From Panacagrimonas sp. (GTDB taxonomy: Bacteria; Pseudomonadota; Gammaproteobacteria; Nevskiales; Nevskiaceae): 64,000 nt of DNA. Every line of letters begins with the position of its first letter. The first letter of the stretch is position 1. The position numbers and the translations under genes are program-made. The notes under the pieces were generated by a model. That model saw only the letters and a program-made list of their open reading frames with translations, was not told the DNA's origin and ran no database searches. Of the stretch, positions 1 to 11,300 are shown one piece after another. The stretch lies in assembly GCF_020697055.1 (NCBI RefSeq), contig NZ_JAJFBP010000025.1:1-64000 (forward strand). Reading direction: 5' to 3'.

Positions 1-15
1 GAGGGAGACCCAACT

Positions 16-825
16 ATGCCCACACGTGACACACGCCCCGGGTCCATGGAGCGAGCGAAAAATGGTGCCGAGCCCGCTCGTACGCTCTACATCCGGCAGG
101 AATTCGTCGAGCCTTGGGTAAGGCGCTGTGAAGCCTTCGCCAACGCGGAAAACCTGCGCTACTTTGTGTTCGGTCTGATAGTCCCGAGGCCCGAGGGACG
201 ATCCCTGCAATTTGTACTAACGAACTATCCCCATGATTGGCTACGGATGTACGACCACTTCGGCTACATCCGGCTCGATCCAGTGGCCGCCAAGATCCTC
301 ACCAGCATTAAACCGTTTGCTTGGGACGAGTTGCCCGTCGTGGGAAATAGGCTGAAGACATTCTGGAACCGAGCCGCACGATTCGGTCTAAGGCACGGTT
401 ACACAATTCCTATTCACGGCCCACGCGGTCAACATGCTGCCTTCGTATTGAGTGGCACCGACGTGCCGCTAGCGCAAGAGTGTCGCCAACAGCGATTTGA
501 GCGCGCATGGTCCTTCACGAATGCCCTTGTCGATGAAGTCTTCGGAACATATCTCCAACAGGACGCATCGATCGTCAAACCTCTCATTCCTAAGCAACGG
601 CAGGCGCTGTCCCTAATCGCGCGCGGCTACTCCATTCGCGAGATCGGAAAGGCGCTGGGGCTACATTCGCGGACAGTCGAGTATCACCTCCGCGGCGCGC
701 TCGAGCGTCTTGGGGCGACAACAAGAGAGCAAGGAATTGTTCGGGCGCTCCTCAATGGCGATATCGAAGAGCTTAGCTACCCGGGTCGTTTGCGCGACTG
801 GTGCCTTAGATTCGGTACCGACTAG
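16..825 (+). CDS. LuxR-family regulator with autoinducer-binding domain (LuxR solo 1)
   Basis: This 269-residue protein has the two-domain layout of quorum-sensing LuxR regulators. An N-terminal autoinducer-binding domain spans about residues 25-180, and a GerE-type helix-turn-helix spans about 190-250 (LIPKQRQALSLIARGYS onward). The ligand-pocket residues conserved in TraR/LuxR proteins appear to be present: W75, Y79, D88-P89 and W103, inside NYPHDWL, GYIRLDP and FAWDEL. The start at 16 is chosen because GAGGGAGA lies seven bases upstream; an ATG at 46 is possible. No LuxI synthase gene is in the window, and a second LuxR gene follows 73 bases later on the same strand. By family knowledge it should bind an acyl-homoserine-lactone-like ligand and control promoters; the ligand is unknown. 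Confidence 0.88.
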   Translation: MPTRDTRPGSMERAKNGAEPARTLYIRQEFVEPWVRRCEAFANAENLRYFVFGLIVPRPEGRSLQFVLTNYPHDWLRMYDHFGYIRLDPVAAKILTSIKPFAWDELPVVGNRLKTFWNRAARFGLRHGYTIPIHGPRGQHAAFVLSGTDVPLAQECRQQRFERAWSFTNALVDEVFGTYLQQDASIVKPLIPKQRQALSLIARGYSIREIGKALGLHSRTVEYHLRGALERLGATTREQGIVRALLNGDIEELSYPGRLRDWCLRFGTD

Positions 826-898
826 GCCATCAACTCCTCCCGAATCCTGTGGGTTCACACAATTGGCAACGCTCCGGTCGTAAACCACACTGCATCCC

Positions 899-1837
899 AT
901 GGGTCGCACTTCCCGTGCGACGCGACGTCACGACGCAATGGATGAGCTGACGCGCGCCGCTGCGATGGCGTCTGACTCAAGCGCGGCGAGCGACGCCGAA
1001 ACGGAAGCAACGACTGCTTCGTCACCTGATGCCGGCGCCGTTCCGGCGCTCGACCCCCTGAGCACTGCCGACGACGAGCACTGGCCTAGCATCGATTGCG
1101 CTCAGGCCCACGTCCAGGCGTTCGCCGAGGCCAACGAGTTTCCGTATTTCAAGGTCACGCTCGACGTGCAAAAGCAGGAGAATCACTTCCTGCGCGCGGA
1201 GATCACGAACTACCCACTGACGTGGCTGAAGCGCTACCGCCGATGCGGCTACGCAAAGGTCGACCCGGAACCGGCGATGCTGCGGGCGTCATGGTCGCCG
1301 TTCGCGTGGGATGAATTGCGGGGGCGCGCCCCGGCAGCGCGTCGAATGTTCGAAGACGCGGCAATGCACGGTTTGGGCGACGGCTTCACGGTCCCGATGC
1401 ACTGTGCCAATGGTGAGTCTTCGGCACTGACGCTCGCCGGCCCTCGCATGCCCGAAGGCGCCGAAGCGCGCTGGGCCCTCTACTTCAGCGCGTACCGGTT
1501 TCAGTGCGTCGCTTTTGCGCGCCTGCGCCGCCTGATGCAGACCGCCCCGATACCTCCGTCCAAGGACCAGCTGACAGAGCGGCAGCGCCATATCCTTTTC
1601 CTGCTGATGCAAGGAATGGGAGTGAAGTCGATCGCGCGACACCTGGGACTGCACACCCGCACGATCGATGACGGACTACGCCGGGCCTGCCTGCGCTTGG
1701 GCGTCGCCTCGCGCGAGCAGGCGATCGTCCGCGCTCTGGCCACCCGGCAGATCGACGCGACCAGCCTGGTTCCCCAGGCAGTTGCCACGGTCATCTATTA
1801 CGTCCAATCGCACAACGATCCGTTATCACCGCCCTGA
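899..1837 (+). CDS. LuxR-family regulator with autoinducer-binding domain (LuxR solo 2)
   Basis: This is the second of two tandem LuxR-type regulators. It has an Ala/Ser/Asp-rich, probably disordered N-terminal stretch (about 1-58), an autoinducer-binding domain (about 62-215) and a GerE helix-turn-helix (about 222-285). Conserved pocket positions W109, Y113, D122-P123 and W137 match those of its neighbour, as in NYPLTWL, VDPEP and FAWDEL, so the pair probably arose by duplication and then diverged. The start is uncertain because no clear ribosome site precedes 899; ATGs at 938 and 965 would shorten only the low-complexity region. No cognate synthase is visible nearby. Confidence 0.85.
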   Translation: MGRTSRATRRHDAMDELTRAAAMASDSSAASDAETEATTASSPDAGAVPALDPLSTADDEHWPSIDCAQAHVQAFAEANEFPYFKVTLDVQKQENHFLRAEITNYPLTWLKRYRRCGYAKVDPEPAMLRASWSPFAWDELRGRAPAARRMFEDAAMHGLGDGFTVPMHCANGESSALTLAGPRMPEGAEARWALYFSAYRFQCVAFARLRRLMQTAPIPPSKDQLTERQRHILFLLMQGMGVKSIARHLGLHTRTIDDGLRRACLRLGVASREQAIVRALATRQIDATSLVPQAVATVIYYVQSHNDPLSPP

Positions 1838-1912
1838 ACGATGCGCGAACCACGGCGCGAAGCGGACGCTGCTCAGCGCCGTGGGAATCCGCCGCGACGA
1901 GGTCAATCGGCC

Positions 1913-2326
1913 TCAATGGTGCCTGTCGTAATGGTTCTCGGCCTTGTCGCCACGCCGATCTAGCTGTGCCTCGGCCCGGTCGCCCTTGCGATCGAGGCGC
2001 TTTTCGATGCGGTCGCCCTTCTCGTCCAGGCGCTCTTCGATCCGATCACCCTTCGCATCGAGTCGCTCCGCCTTGCCTTCGTTGCCATGAGCTGCGGCGG
2101 CGGCGGCCTTGCGATCGAGGTGGTCGTTGATGCGTTCACCGCGCTCGTCCAGGCGGTCATTGATCCGATCGCCTTTGTTGTCGAGCCGCTCGTTGATCCG
2201 CTCGCCGCGTTCGTCGAGTCGATCGTTGATCCGGTCTCCGCGATCGTCGGCCATCGCCGCAGGTGCTGCGAGTGATGCGACCGCCAACAGCGCCAACGCC
2301 GCCGCAGAAGTTCGTGAGTTTTTCAT
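1913..2326 (-). CDS. Secreted charged protein of 11-residue repeats
   Basis: A signal peptide (MKNSRTSAAALALLAVASLA, cleaved near APAAMA) precedes a mature region made almost wholly of an 11-residue unit of the form D/E-R-I-x-x-R-L-D-x-K/R-G, repeated about nine times. It is broken once by an alanine-rich spacer (KAAAAAAHGNEG). The unit is alternately acidic and basic and fits an amphipathic helix or undecad coiled coil. The start at 2326 is preferred because the signal peptide begins there; an upstream in-frame ATG at 2368 would add 14 residues. It is the last gene of the leftward block and lies 106 bases after the SDR gene. Function is unknown; envelope or extracellular location is inferred from the signal peptide. 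Confidence 0.75.
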   Translation of the reverse strand: MKNSRTSAAALALLAVASLAAPAAMADDRGDRINDRLDERGERINERLDNKGDRINDRLDERGERINDHLDRKAAAAAAHGNEGKAERLDAKGDRIEERLDEKGDRIEKRLDRKGDRAEAQLDRRGDKAENHYDRHH

Positions 2327-2432
2327 CTCCAGTCTCCGTTCAGGTTGAGTACGAATCACAGTTCGCAAGCTTCGGGCCTGCGAATCGTCAGCTGCATTCG
2401 ACCATGGTCGACCTGAGCGCCGACTGTCTCGA

Positions 2433-3173
2433 TCAGATCGTCCAGTTCTCCGTGAACGGGCGCAGTTCGATCTCGTTGCTCCACGCGGATCGCGGTTGGT
2501 GGTGAACCCATAGATAGGAGCGGGCCACGTCGTCCGTGTTCGCCGTCAATTCGGGCTTGTAGTCCTCGCCCATCATCGTTCGCACGATGGGCACGTCGAG
2601 CGCGCAATCCAGTCGGACGTGCGCGACATGGACGCCCTGGGCCGCGTAAGCCTTCGCCACCGACTGCGCAAGTCCACGAAGTCCGAACTTCGCGGTTGCA
2701 TACGACAGACCAGTCGCCGATCCGCGTAGTGCCGCGGTCGCGCTCGAATAAAGGATGGTGCCGCATCGACGCTCGATCATCGATGGCAGGACGGCGCGCG
2801 TGGCGGCGAATGCGCCGACGACCTCGACATCGAGAATCTCGCGCAGCTCGGCGCAGGTCACATCGAGCGGCGGACGAAAGGCGATCGAGCCGCGCACGTT
2901 GTAGATGAGAACGTCGACCGGACCGAGTTCGCCCGCAACCTGCGACAACGCAGCTTCCAGCGATTGGGTCTTCGCCGCATCGGCCTGGACACACAGCACC
3001 CTTCCCGACGGATTGGCCGCCGCTGCGGCCTCGCGCGCCGCTGCCGATCCCGCCGAAGTGCGCGACACCAAGGCGATGTCGCAACCGTCGGCCGCGAACA
3101 CGCGCGCGAGCGATGCACCCAGACCTTCTCCCGCGCCGACGATGGCGCAGACTGCTCGGCTTCCTGCGTTCAT
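2433..3173 (-). CDS. Short-chain dehydrogenase/reductase
   Basis: This 246-residue protein is a classical SDR with a Rossmann fold. It has the cofactor-binding motif VGAGEGLGA near residue 12, the structural YNVRG segment near residue 90 in the place of NAG, a serine-containing SSATAA strand and the catalytic YATAK motif. SDRs oxidise or reduce alcohols and ketones with NAD(P)H; the substrate cannot be read from sequence. It is transcribed with the DUF1295 membrane protein and acyl-CoA ligase upstream, which hints at lipid or steroid metabolism. The gap to the upstream gene is 75 bases. Confidence 0.85.
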   Translation of the reverse strand: MNAGSRAVCAIVGAGEGLGASLARVFAADGCDIALVSRTSAGSAAAREAAAAANPSGRVLCVQADAAKTQSLEAALSQVAGELGPVDVLIYNVRGSIAFRPPLDVTCAELREILDVEVVGAFAATRAVLPSMIERRCGTILYSSATAALRGSATGLSYATAKFGLRGLAQSVAKAYAAQGVHVAHVRLDCALDVPIVRTMMGEDYKPELTANTDDVARSYLWVHHQPRSAWSNEIELRPFTENWTI

Positions 3174-3248
3174 CCCTTCATCTCCGTCCGTGACGATCTG
3201 GACGCGAGAATAGTCCTCCCCGCCCGGGTGCGGATATGGCGAAGTCCC

Positions 3249-4151
3249 TCAGCGCGATTCCGTTTCTCGCCGTGGCGGCAACGGCACCAGAGCCGAGACG
3301 TTGCGCATGTAGCTGGCATACGCCGGCCGCCTCTCGACGCTGCGTCGATCCATCAAGGGGATGCTGGCAAACCAGAACATGCCGGTCATCGCCAGGGCTC
3401 CCGGCGTCACCCACCACCACGACTCCGGCGCGGCGGCCAGGCCGAACAACATCAGTCCCCACCAGAACGATAGTTCGCCGAAATAGTTCGGATGCCTCGA
3501 CCATGCCCACAGTCCGCTACGGATGAAGCCGCCCCCGCGCCGCTTTGCGATGAACGCGTGGAGCTGGAGATCCGCGACGGTTTCGATCGTGATGGCACCC
3601 AGGGTCACGATCGCCGCGATGAGATCGAGCACGCCGAGCGGCTCGATGCCGCGCGTCATCACTGCATAGATCGGAAGGCAGCCGAGAAACACCTGCAGCG
3701 TCGGAAACAGGTGAATACCGAACAGGTCGACCCATACCGCAGCTTTCGGCCCGGCCCGATCGCGCACCAGCGGGTAACGCCAATCTTCGTGTGGCAGCCC
3801 GCCCCAGTACGTTGCCCAGTTCGCGGTCAAACGGATGGCCCATGCCCAGACCAGCACGATCACCAGCGTTGCGCGCCACGCGTTGACCTCGACGGCCGCG
3901 TCGGCCCAGAACCAGTACACCGCCAGTAGCGGCGGAATCACGCTCCAATACGCGTCATAAAAACTCGAGTTTCGATACGCGCGACTGAAGCCGAAGATCA
4001 CCAACGTCGCGACCAGATCCGCCGTCCAGGCATTCCATGGCGCCGGCAGGGGCCAGAGCCACAGCGTTGCGGCCGCCGCCACTAGACAGACCACGTAAGC
4101 CGCGAGGATTTGCCACAGACCGCTCGCTTTCTCGGACACCCACCCCTCCAC
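3249..4151 (-). CDS. DUF1295 (steroid 5-alpha-reductase-like) membrane protein
   Basis: A 300-residue integral membrane protein with about seven hydrophobic segments. It carries the DUF1295 signature near the C-terminus: RSGLWAWSRHPNYFGE followed by a hydrophobic Trp-rich segment and a final DRRSVERRPAYASYM region. DUF1295 belongs to the same superfamily as steroid 5-alpha-reductases and isoprenylcysteine methyltransferases, so a membrane-embedded NADPH-dependent reductase on a lipid substrate is plausible but not proven. It sits between an acyl-CoA ligase and an SDR on the same strand. Confidence 0.85.
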   Translation of the reverse strand: MEGWVSEKASGLWQILAAYVVCLVAAAATLWLWPLPAPWNAWTADLVATLVIFGFSRAYRNSSFYDAYWSVIPPLLAVYWFWADAAVEVNAWRATLVIVLVWAWAIRLTANWATYWGGLPHEDWRYPLVRDRAGPKAAVWVDLFGIHLFPTLQVFLGCLPIYAVMTRGIEPLGVLDLIAAIVTLGAITIETVADLQLHAFIAKRRGGGFIRSGLWAWSRHPNYFGELSFWWGLMLFGLAAAPESWWWVTPGALAMTGMFWFASIPLMDRRSVERRPAYASYMRNVSALVPLPPRRETESR

Positions 4152-4231
4152 CCCGACCGTGCCGCCACACTATGCGCGGCCACGGCGCCGGCGGCCTCAT
4201 CTCAGGAGACGAGGCGCCGGGTTCTGAGGTC

Positions 4232-5887
<1,656 letters not shown>

Positions 5888-5904
5888 CGGGATGTACTCC
5901 TCTC

Positions 5905-7254
5905 TTAGTGACTGTCGTGGATTGAAGACGCAGGCCGCGAAGATAACCAAACCGCCCCGGGCAAGCGATGGCGCCACTCGACGTCGCCCGCAGCGGACGC
6001 CGTATGCGACCCGTCCTCGGCGATCCATCCCAGGCCGCCGACCCACACCGGGCGTTCGTCCAGCGCCAGCAGCGGCGTGCGCTCACGCACCCACGTCGGT
6101 ACGCCGCATTCCTGGAACAGGTTCTTCAGCGTTCGCGATCGCCCGCCGCTCCTCAGGCGAAACCGATCGGAAGGAGATGCGAGCCGGACGGTCCAGGGTC
6201 GCGTGCTTCTCGATTGCGTCGACAGCTCTCCACAGCCGTCAGGCAGCACGAGCGCCACGCTTCCGTCCCATTGCGCATGGAACCCGTCGGGCACCGGTGG
6301 CAGCACGGACATCGCGAACAACCGGTCGCGATGACGGCGGAACTGACCGCCAGGCCACGCGAGCACCGGAGTCGCGTCTCGCGCCGCAACCAGCACCTGG
6401 CGCTCGAGATGCCGCAACGTCTCGTACCCAGGCAGCGGCAATCCGAGCTTTTCGATCCACGCGCGAACCAGGTTTCCGCGTCGCGCGCCGGACATTGCGA
6501 GCAACGCGTTGATCGGCAGCGATCGATCGTCCGCGCCGGCGATCGCCGCGAGATCGGCCAGCGCCAGTTCGCGCAGCAGCCCCGCGCTCTCCGATGCGAG
6601 CGTCGCGGTCCGCGCCAGGTTTTCCTCGACCCCCGGCCAGCGCTGCTTCAGTCGCGGCAGGATCTCGGCGCGCAGATGACTCCGCGCGAAACGTGGATCC
6701 CCGTTGTGCGGATCCTCGATCCATCGCAGTCGATTTCGCTCCGCGTACGCCTGCAGTTCGTCGCGCGGCACCTGCAACAGTGGGCGCCACAAACGTCCGG
6801 GACGGAACTCGCTCAGGACCGACATTGCACCCAGTCCCGTCGATCCGCTGCCGCGCACGAGGTTCAGGAGCAGCGTCTCGGCCTGATCGCCGAGGTGATG
6901 GGCGGTGGCCAGCACTTCGCCCGGTCCCATTTCGGAGCGCAGCGCGGCGTAACGTGCCTCGCGCGCCGCCGCCTCCAACCCTCGCCCGTCCTCCTCGATC
7001 CGGACGCGCTGCTCCCGCAACGGGACGCCCAGCCCGGTGCAGATGGTCCGGCAATGCAAGGCCCAGTCGTCGGCGTGGGCCTGCAGCCCGTGATGCACGT
7101 GCACCGCGACGACATCCGGCAATCGGGCGCGGACCAAAGCGTGCAGCAGCACGGTGGAATCCATTCCACCGCTGAATGCGACGTGCATCCGCGCGCCGGC
7201 AGGCCGCTCGGGCGCGGAACCTCGCAGCAGGTCGATCAGGACGTCCGTGGCCAT
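5905..7254 (-). CDS. tilS: tRNA(Ile)-lysidine synthase
   Basis: TilS modifies C34 of tRNA-Ile(CAU) with lysine so that it reads AUA and is charged with isoleucine; it is essential in most bacteria. The 449-residue protein has the PP-loop SGGMDS near residue 30, a HLGDQAETLLLN segment and the C-terminal TilS substrate-binding region ending near ERPVWVGGLGWIAEDG. It lies 30 bases downstream of accA, the usual gammaproteobacterial neighbour, and 17 bases upstream of an acyl-CoA ligase, so all three are probably cotranscribed. Confidence 0.95.
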   Translation of the reverse strand: MATDVLIDLLRGSAPERPAGARMHVAFSGGMDSTVLLHALVRARLPDVVAVHVHHGLQAHADDWALHCRTICTGLGVPLREQRVRIEEDGRGLEAAAREARYAALRSEMGPGEVLATAHHLGDQAETLLLNLVRGSGSTGLGAMSVLSEFRPGRLWRPLLQVPRDELQAYAERNRLRWIEDPHNGDPRFARSHLRAEILPRLKQRWPGVEENLARTATLASESAGLLRELALADLAAIAGADDRSLPINALLAMSGARRGNLVRAWIEKLGLPLPGYETLRHLERQVLVAARDATPVLAWPGGQFRRHRDRLFAMSVLPPVPDGFHAQWDGSVALVLPDGCGELSTQSRSTRPWTVRLASPSDRFRLRSGGRSRTLKNLFQECGVPTWVRERTPLLALDERPVWVGGLGWIAEDGSHTASAAGDVEWRHRLPGAVWLSSRPASSIHDSH

Positions 7255-7284
7255 CCGCGGTGCACGACGCCCTTTCGCGCGACG

Positions 7285-8247
7285 TCAGTGCTTGGTTTCG
7301 TACGCGCCGAAGCTCATCAGGCGCTCGTAACGGGTCGACAACAGCTGCTGCACCGGCGTGCGCCGCAGCCTTTCGAGATTGGCGATCAGGCGGCTCTTGA
7401 CGGCGGTCATCATGCCGGCGACGTCGCGATGCGCTCCGCCGAGCGGCTCGGGAACGATCTCGTCGACGAGCTTGTGCTCGTACAGGTCCTTGGCCGTGAC
7501 CTTCATCGCTTCGGCCGCCTCCTGCGCACGCGCCGCCGACTTGAACAGGATCGACGCGCAACCCTCCGGCGAGATCACCGAGTAGATGCCGTACTGCGAA
7601 ATCATCAGGTGATCCGCGACGCCAATGGCCAGCGCACCACCCGACCCGCCCTCGCCGATCACCGTTGCGATCACCGGCGTGCGAAGGCGCGCCAGCTCGA
7701 ACAGGTTGCGCGCGATCGCCTCCGACTGGTTTCGTTCTTCCGCGCCAATGCCGGGATAGGCGCCCGGCGTGTCGATGAACGTCACCACCGGCAGGTTGAA
7801 GCGTTCTGCCATCTTCATCAGCCGCAGCGCCTTGCGATACCCCTCGGGCATCGGCATGCCGAAGTTGCGGTAGACGCGTTCCTTGGCGTCGCGGCCTTTC
7901 TGCTGGCCGATGATCATCACCGCACGCCCATCCAGACGCGCCATGCCGCCAATGATCGACGGATCGTCCTTGAAGTGGCGATCGCCGTGGAGCTCGTCGA
8001 ACTCGGTGAAGAGCGCCTTGATGTAGTCCATCGCGTACGGGCGCTGCGGATGACGCGCGAGCTGCGCGATCTGCCATGCGGACAGGTTGTTGAAGATCTG
8101 GCGCGTGAGCTCCTGGCTCTTGGCCTCCAGCCGCGTGATCTCCTCGGTCAGATTCACCCCGCTGCCCGCGGTGGCGTAGCGCAGCTCCTCGATCTTCTGC
8201 TGCAGATCGGCGATGGGCTGTTCGAAGTCGAGGTAGTTGAGATTCAT
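7285..8247 (-). CDS. accA: Acetyl-CoA carboxylase carboxyltransferase subunit alpha
   Basis: AccA forms the carboxyltransferase with AccD and makes malonyl-CoA, the first committed step of fatty-acid synthesis. The 320-residue length is normal. Recognisable stretches are the N-terminal [17 protein letters not shown], then [39 protein letters not shown], the oxyanion-hole region [16 protein letters not shown] and [14 protein letters not shown]. It is 72 bases downstream of dnaE and upstream of tilS, which is the conserved gammaproteobacterial order. Confidence 0.97.
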   Translation of the reverse strand: MNLNYLDFEQPIADLQQKIEELRYATAGSGVNLTEEITRLEAKSQELTRQIFNNLSAWQIAQLARHPQRPYAMDYIKALFTEFDELHGDRHFKDDPSIIGGMARLDGRAVMIIGQQKGRDAKERVYRNFGMPMPEGYRKALRLMKMAERFNLPVVTFIDTPGAYPGIGAEERNQSEAIARNLFELARLRTPVIATVIGEGGSGGALAIGVADHLMISQYGIYSVISPEGCASILFKSAARAQEAAEAMKVTAKDLYEHKLVDEIVPEPLGGAHRDVAGMMTAVKSRLIANLERLRRTPVQQLLSTRYERLMSFGAYETKH

Positions 8248-8318
8248 GGCCTTGGAGGGTGGAAAAGGCGCGACGACGGAGCGTGCGCCCGTCAGGTTAA
8301 CTCAGGACGCGTGCGGTC

Positions 8319-11300
8319 TCACTCGTCGTCGTACGGATTGCCGAACGTGGCACGGGCCGGGCGCCGCTCGGTCTGGGGCGGGACGAAGCGGCGGAAATCC
8401 AGCTTGGCGTGCTCGGCCCCCAGCATCTGCCGCAGGCCTTGTAGCGCCGCCTCGGTGAAGCGCACGCGCCAATCGGTGCCGAAATCGAGCACCGCGCGGC
8501 CACAGGCGCGTTCCACGGTCACGCTGACCGACGTGCCGCTCGCACTGCGCAGCGGCTCCAGCAGGCGGCGCAGGCGCAGGACCTCGGCCACCCCGGTGTC
8601 GCCCCAGGCCAGCTCGACCCGCGTCAGGTACTGCGCCAACACCCCGTCCAGGCCCAGGAATTCCGGCACGTAGAGCCGCGCCTCGGGCTCACGCCCTTCA
8701 CGCCCGGCCGACGTCCCGATCTCGGCGGTCACGAACACCAGCCGGTCCGGCTTGAGCAGATCCTGCACGCGCTGGAACACGTCGATGTCCACCCAGCTCG
8801 AGACCTGGGCCCCGCGATCGTCCAGCGTGACCTTGTAGCTGGCGCGCGATGCACGACCATCCGCGTCCGGCCGGCCGCGGAAAAAGCGCACGTCGGTGAC
8901 CCACGCCGCGAACATGGCCTTGGTGCGCGGCTGCCAGACCGGCTTGCCGTCGGACGCCAGCGCCGGCGCCGACTGCGACTGCGCGGCGAGCACATCGCGC
9001 AATCGTCCGGAGCACACGGCGTCGATGATCGGTGCGTACGCCTCGATCGGATGTCCCGACAGATAGAACCCGAGCGTCTGGCGCTCGAACTCGAGACGCT
9101 CGCGTTGCGGCAGCTCGGGCACCACTTCCGGGTCGATCCGCGGACTGTTTCCACCCGTGCCCGAAGGACCCGGCGCCGCCATGCCGAACATGTCCTCCTG
9201 CCCCGTATCGGCGCTGCGCGACGCGGCCTCGGCCATCGCCAGCGCCTTGGGCAGGTTGCGCAGCAGCGAGGCGCGATTCAGGCCGAACGCGTCCATCGCG
9301 CCGGAATAGATCAGCGCTTCGAGCACGCGCTTGTTGACCTTCTTGAGGTCGATGCGAAGGCAGAAATCGAACAGGTCCCGGAACGGCCCTTGCGCGGCGC
9401 GATCGGCCACGATGCCGGCCAGCGCGGCCTCGCCGACGCCCTTGATGGCGCCCAGTCCGTACGCGATCTCGCCGCTGCCGGGCACGGTGAACTGGAAGTG
9501 GCTGCGATTGATGTCCGGCGGATGCACCTTGAGCTTCATGCGCCGGCACTCGGCCAGCATCGCCACCACGGTCTCGGTGTGGTCCATGTCGCAGCTCATC
9601 ACCGCCGCCATGAACTCGGCCGGGTAATGCGTTTTGAGCCAGGCGGTCTGGTAGCTCACCAGCGCGTACGCCGCGGCGTGCGACTTGTTGAAGCCGTAGT
9701 TGGCGAACTTCTCCATCAGGTCGAACACCGCCGCCGCGGTGTCCTCGGCGATGCCCTTGTCCAGCGAACCTTTCGTGAAGACTTCGCGCTGCTGCGCCAT
9801 CTCCTTGGCGTTCTTCTTGCCCATCGCGCGACGCAGCAGGTCGGCGCCGCCGAGCGTGTAGCCGGCCAGGCGCTGCGACATCTGCATCACCTGCTCCTGG
9901 TACACGAAGATCCCGTACGTCGGCGACAGCACCGACTCCATGTCCGGGTGCAGGTACGTCACGTCCGCGTCGCCGCGCTTGCGTGCGCAATATTCCGGGA
10001 TCAGCTCCATCGGTCCGGGCCGGTACAGCGACACGAGCGCGATGATGTCCTCGAACGTGTCGGGCTTGAGGTCGCGCGACGCGCGCTGCATGCCCGGCGA
10101 TTCCATCTGGAACACGGCGCTGGTGTCGCCGCTGGCGTAGAGCTCGTAGGTCTTGCCGTCGTTCAGCGGCAAGCCGAGCACGTCGACGTGCTCGCCGCGC
10201 GAGCGCGCGATGGTCTCGATCGCCTTCTGGATGATCGTGAGCGTCTTGAGTCCCAGGAAGTCGAACTTCACCAGGCCGATGCTCTCGATGTCCTTCATGT
10301 CGAACTGGCTGCGCAGTCCGGCACCGCCCGGTTCGCACAGCAGCGGCGCGTACTCGGTCAGCGGCTGCGGCGCGATCACAACACCGCCTGCGTGCACGCC
10401 GACGCCGCGCGTCAGGCCCTCGAGTTCGAGCGCAAGGTCCAGCACCGCGCGCGTGTCCTCTTCTTCCGCGTACGCCTTCTTGAGTTCCGGCACCTCTTCG
10501 ACCGAATCCGAGAGTGTCGTTCCCGGCAGCCCCGGAATCAGCTTGGCGATCCGGTCACCGAAGCCATAGCCGTGGCCCATGATGCGGCACACGTCGCGCA
10601 CCACACCGCGCGCCGCCATCGTCGAGTACGTGATGATCTGGCCAACGCGCTCGCGCCCGTACTTTTGCGACACGTATTCGATCTCGAACAGCAGGTTGTA
10701 CGGCAACGGGTCCAGGTCGGTGATGCCGACCGAATACGCCACCAGCGATCCGGCGCCCGAACCACGGCCCGGTCCCACCGGGCAGCCGTTGGACTTGGCC
10801 CAGCGAATGAAATCGGACACCACCAGGAAGTACCCGGCGAAGCCCATCTTCTGGATGATCCCCAGTTCGTAATCCAGGCGCTCGCGATACACGCTCTCGG
10901 GCTGCGCGATCTGGATCTGCTTGAGCCGCTCGGTCAGGCCGCGATGCGCTTCATCGCGCAACCACGTGTCGGTGGTGTGATCCTCGGGAACCGGATAGTT
11001 GGGCAGGTGATAGGTGCCGAACTTCAGCGTCAGCGTGCAACGTCGCGCGATCTCGAGCGTGTTCTCGATCGCCTCGGGCAGGTCGGCGAAAAGCGTGCGC
11101 ATCTCGTCGGCCGACTTGAGGTACTGCTCGTCGGTGTAGTCGCGCGGTCGCTTGTCGTCGGCGAGCACGCGGCCCTGTGCGATGCAGACCCGCGCCTCGT
11201 GGGCCTCGAAGTCCTTGCGCTCGAGGAAGCGCACGTCGTTGGTCGCAACCAGCGGCACCCGGCAGCGTCGCGCCAGCGCGGTGGCCGCCTCCACCCACTC

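Noticed and set aside
841..898. A possible lux box between the two LuxR genes
   Set aside because: The inverted repeat TGTGGGTT-CACACAATTG is too imperfect to call.
5968..8673. A 901-codon plus-strand reading frame
   Set aside because: It lies opposite tilS and accA, is Arg/Gln/His-rich as expected for the antisense of GC-rich genes, and shows no domain.
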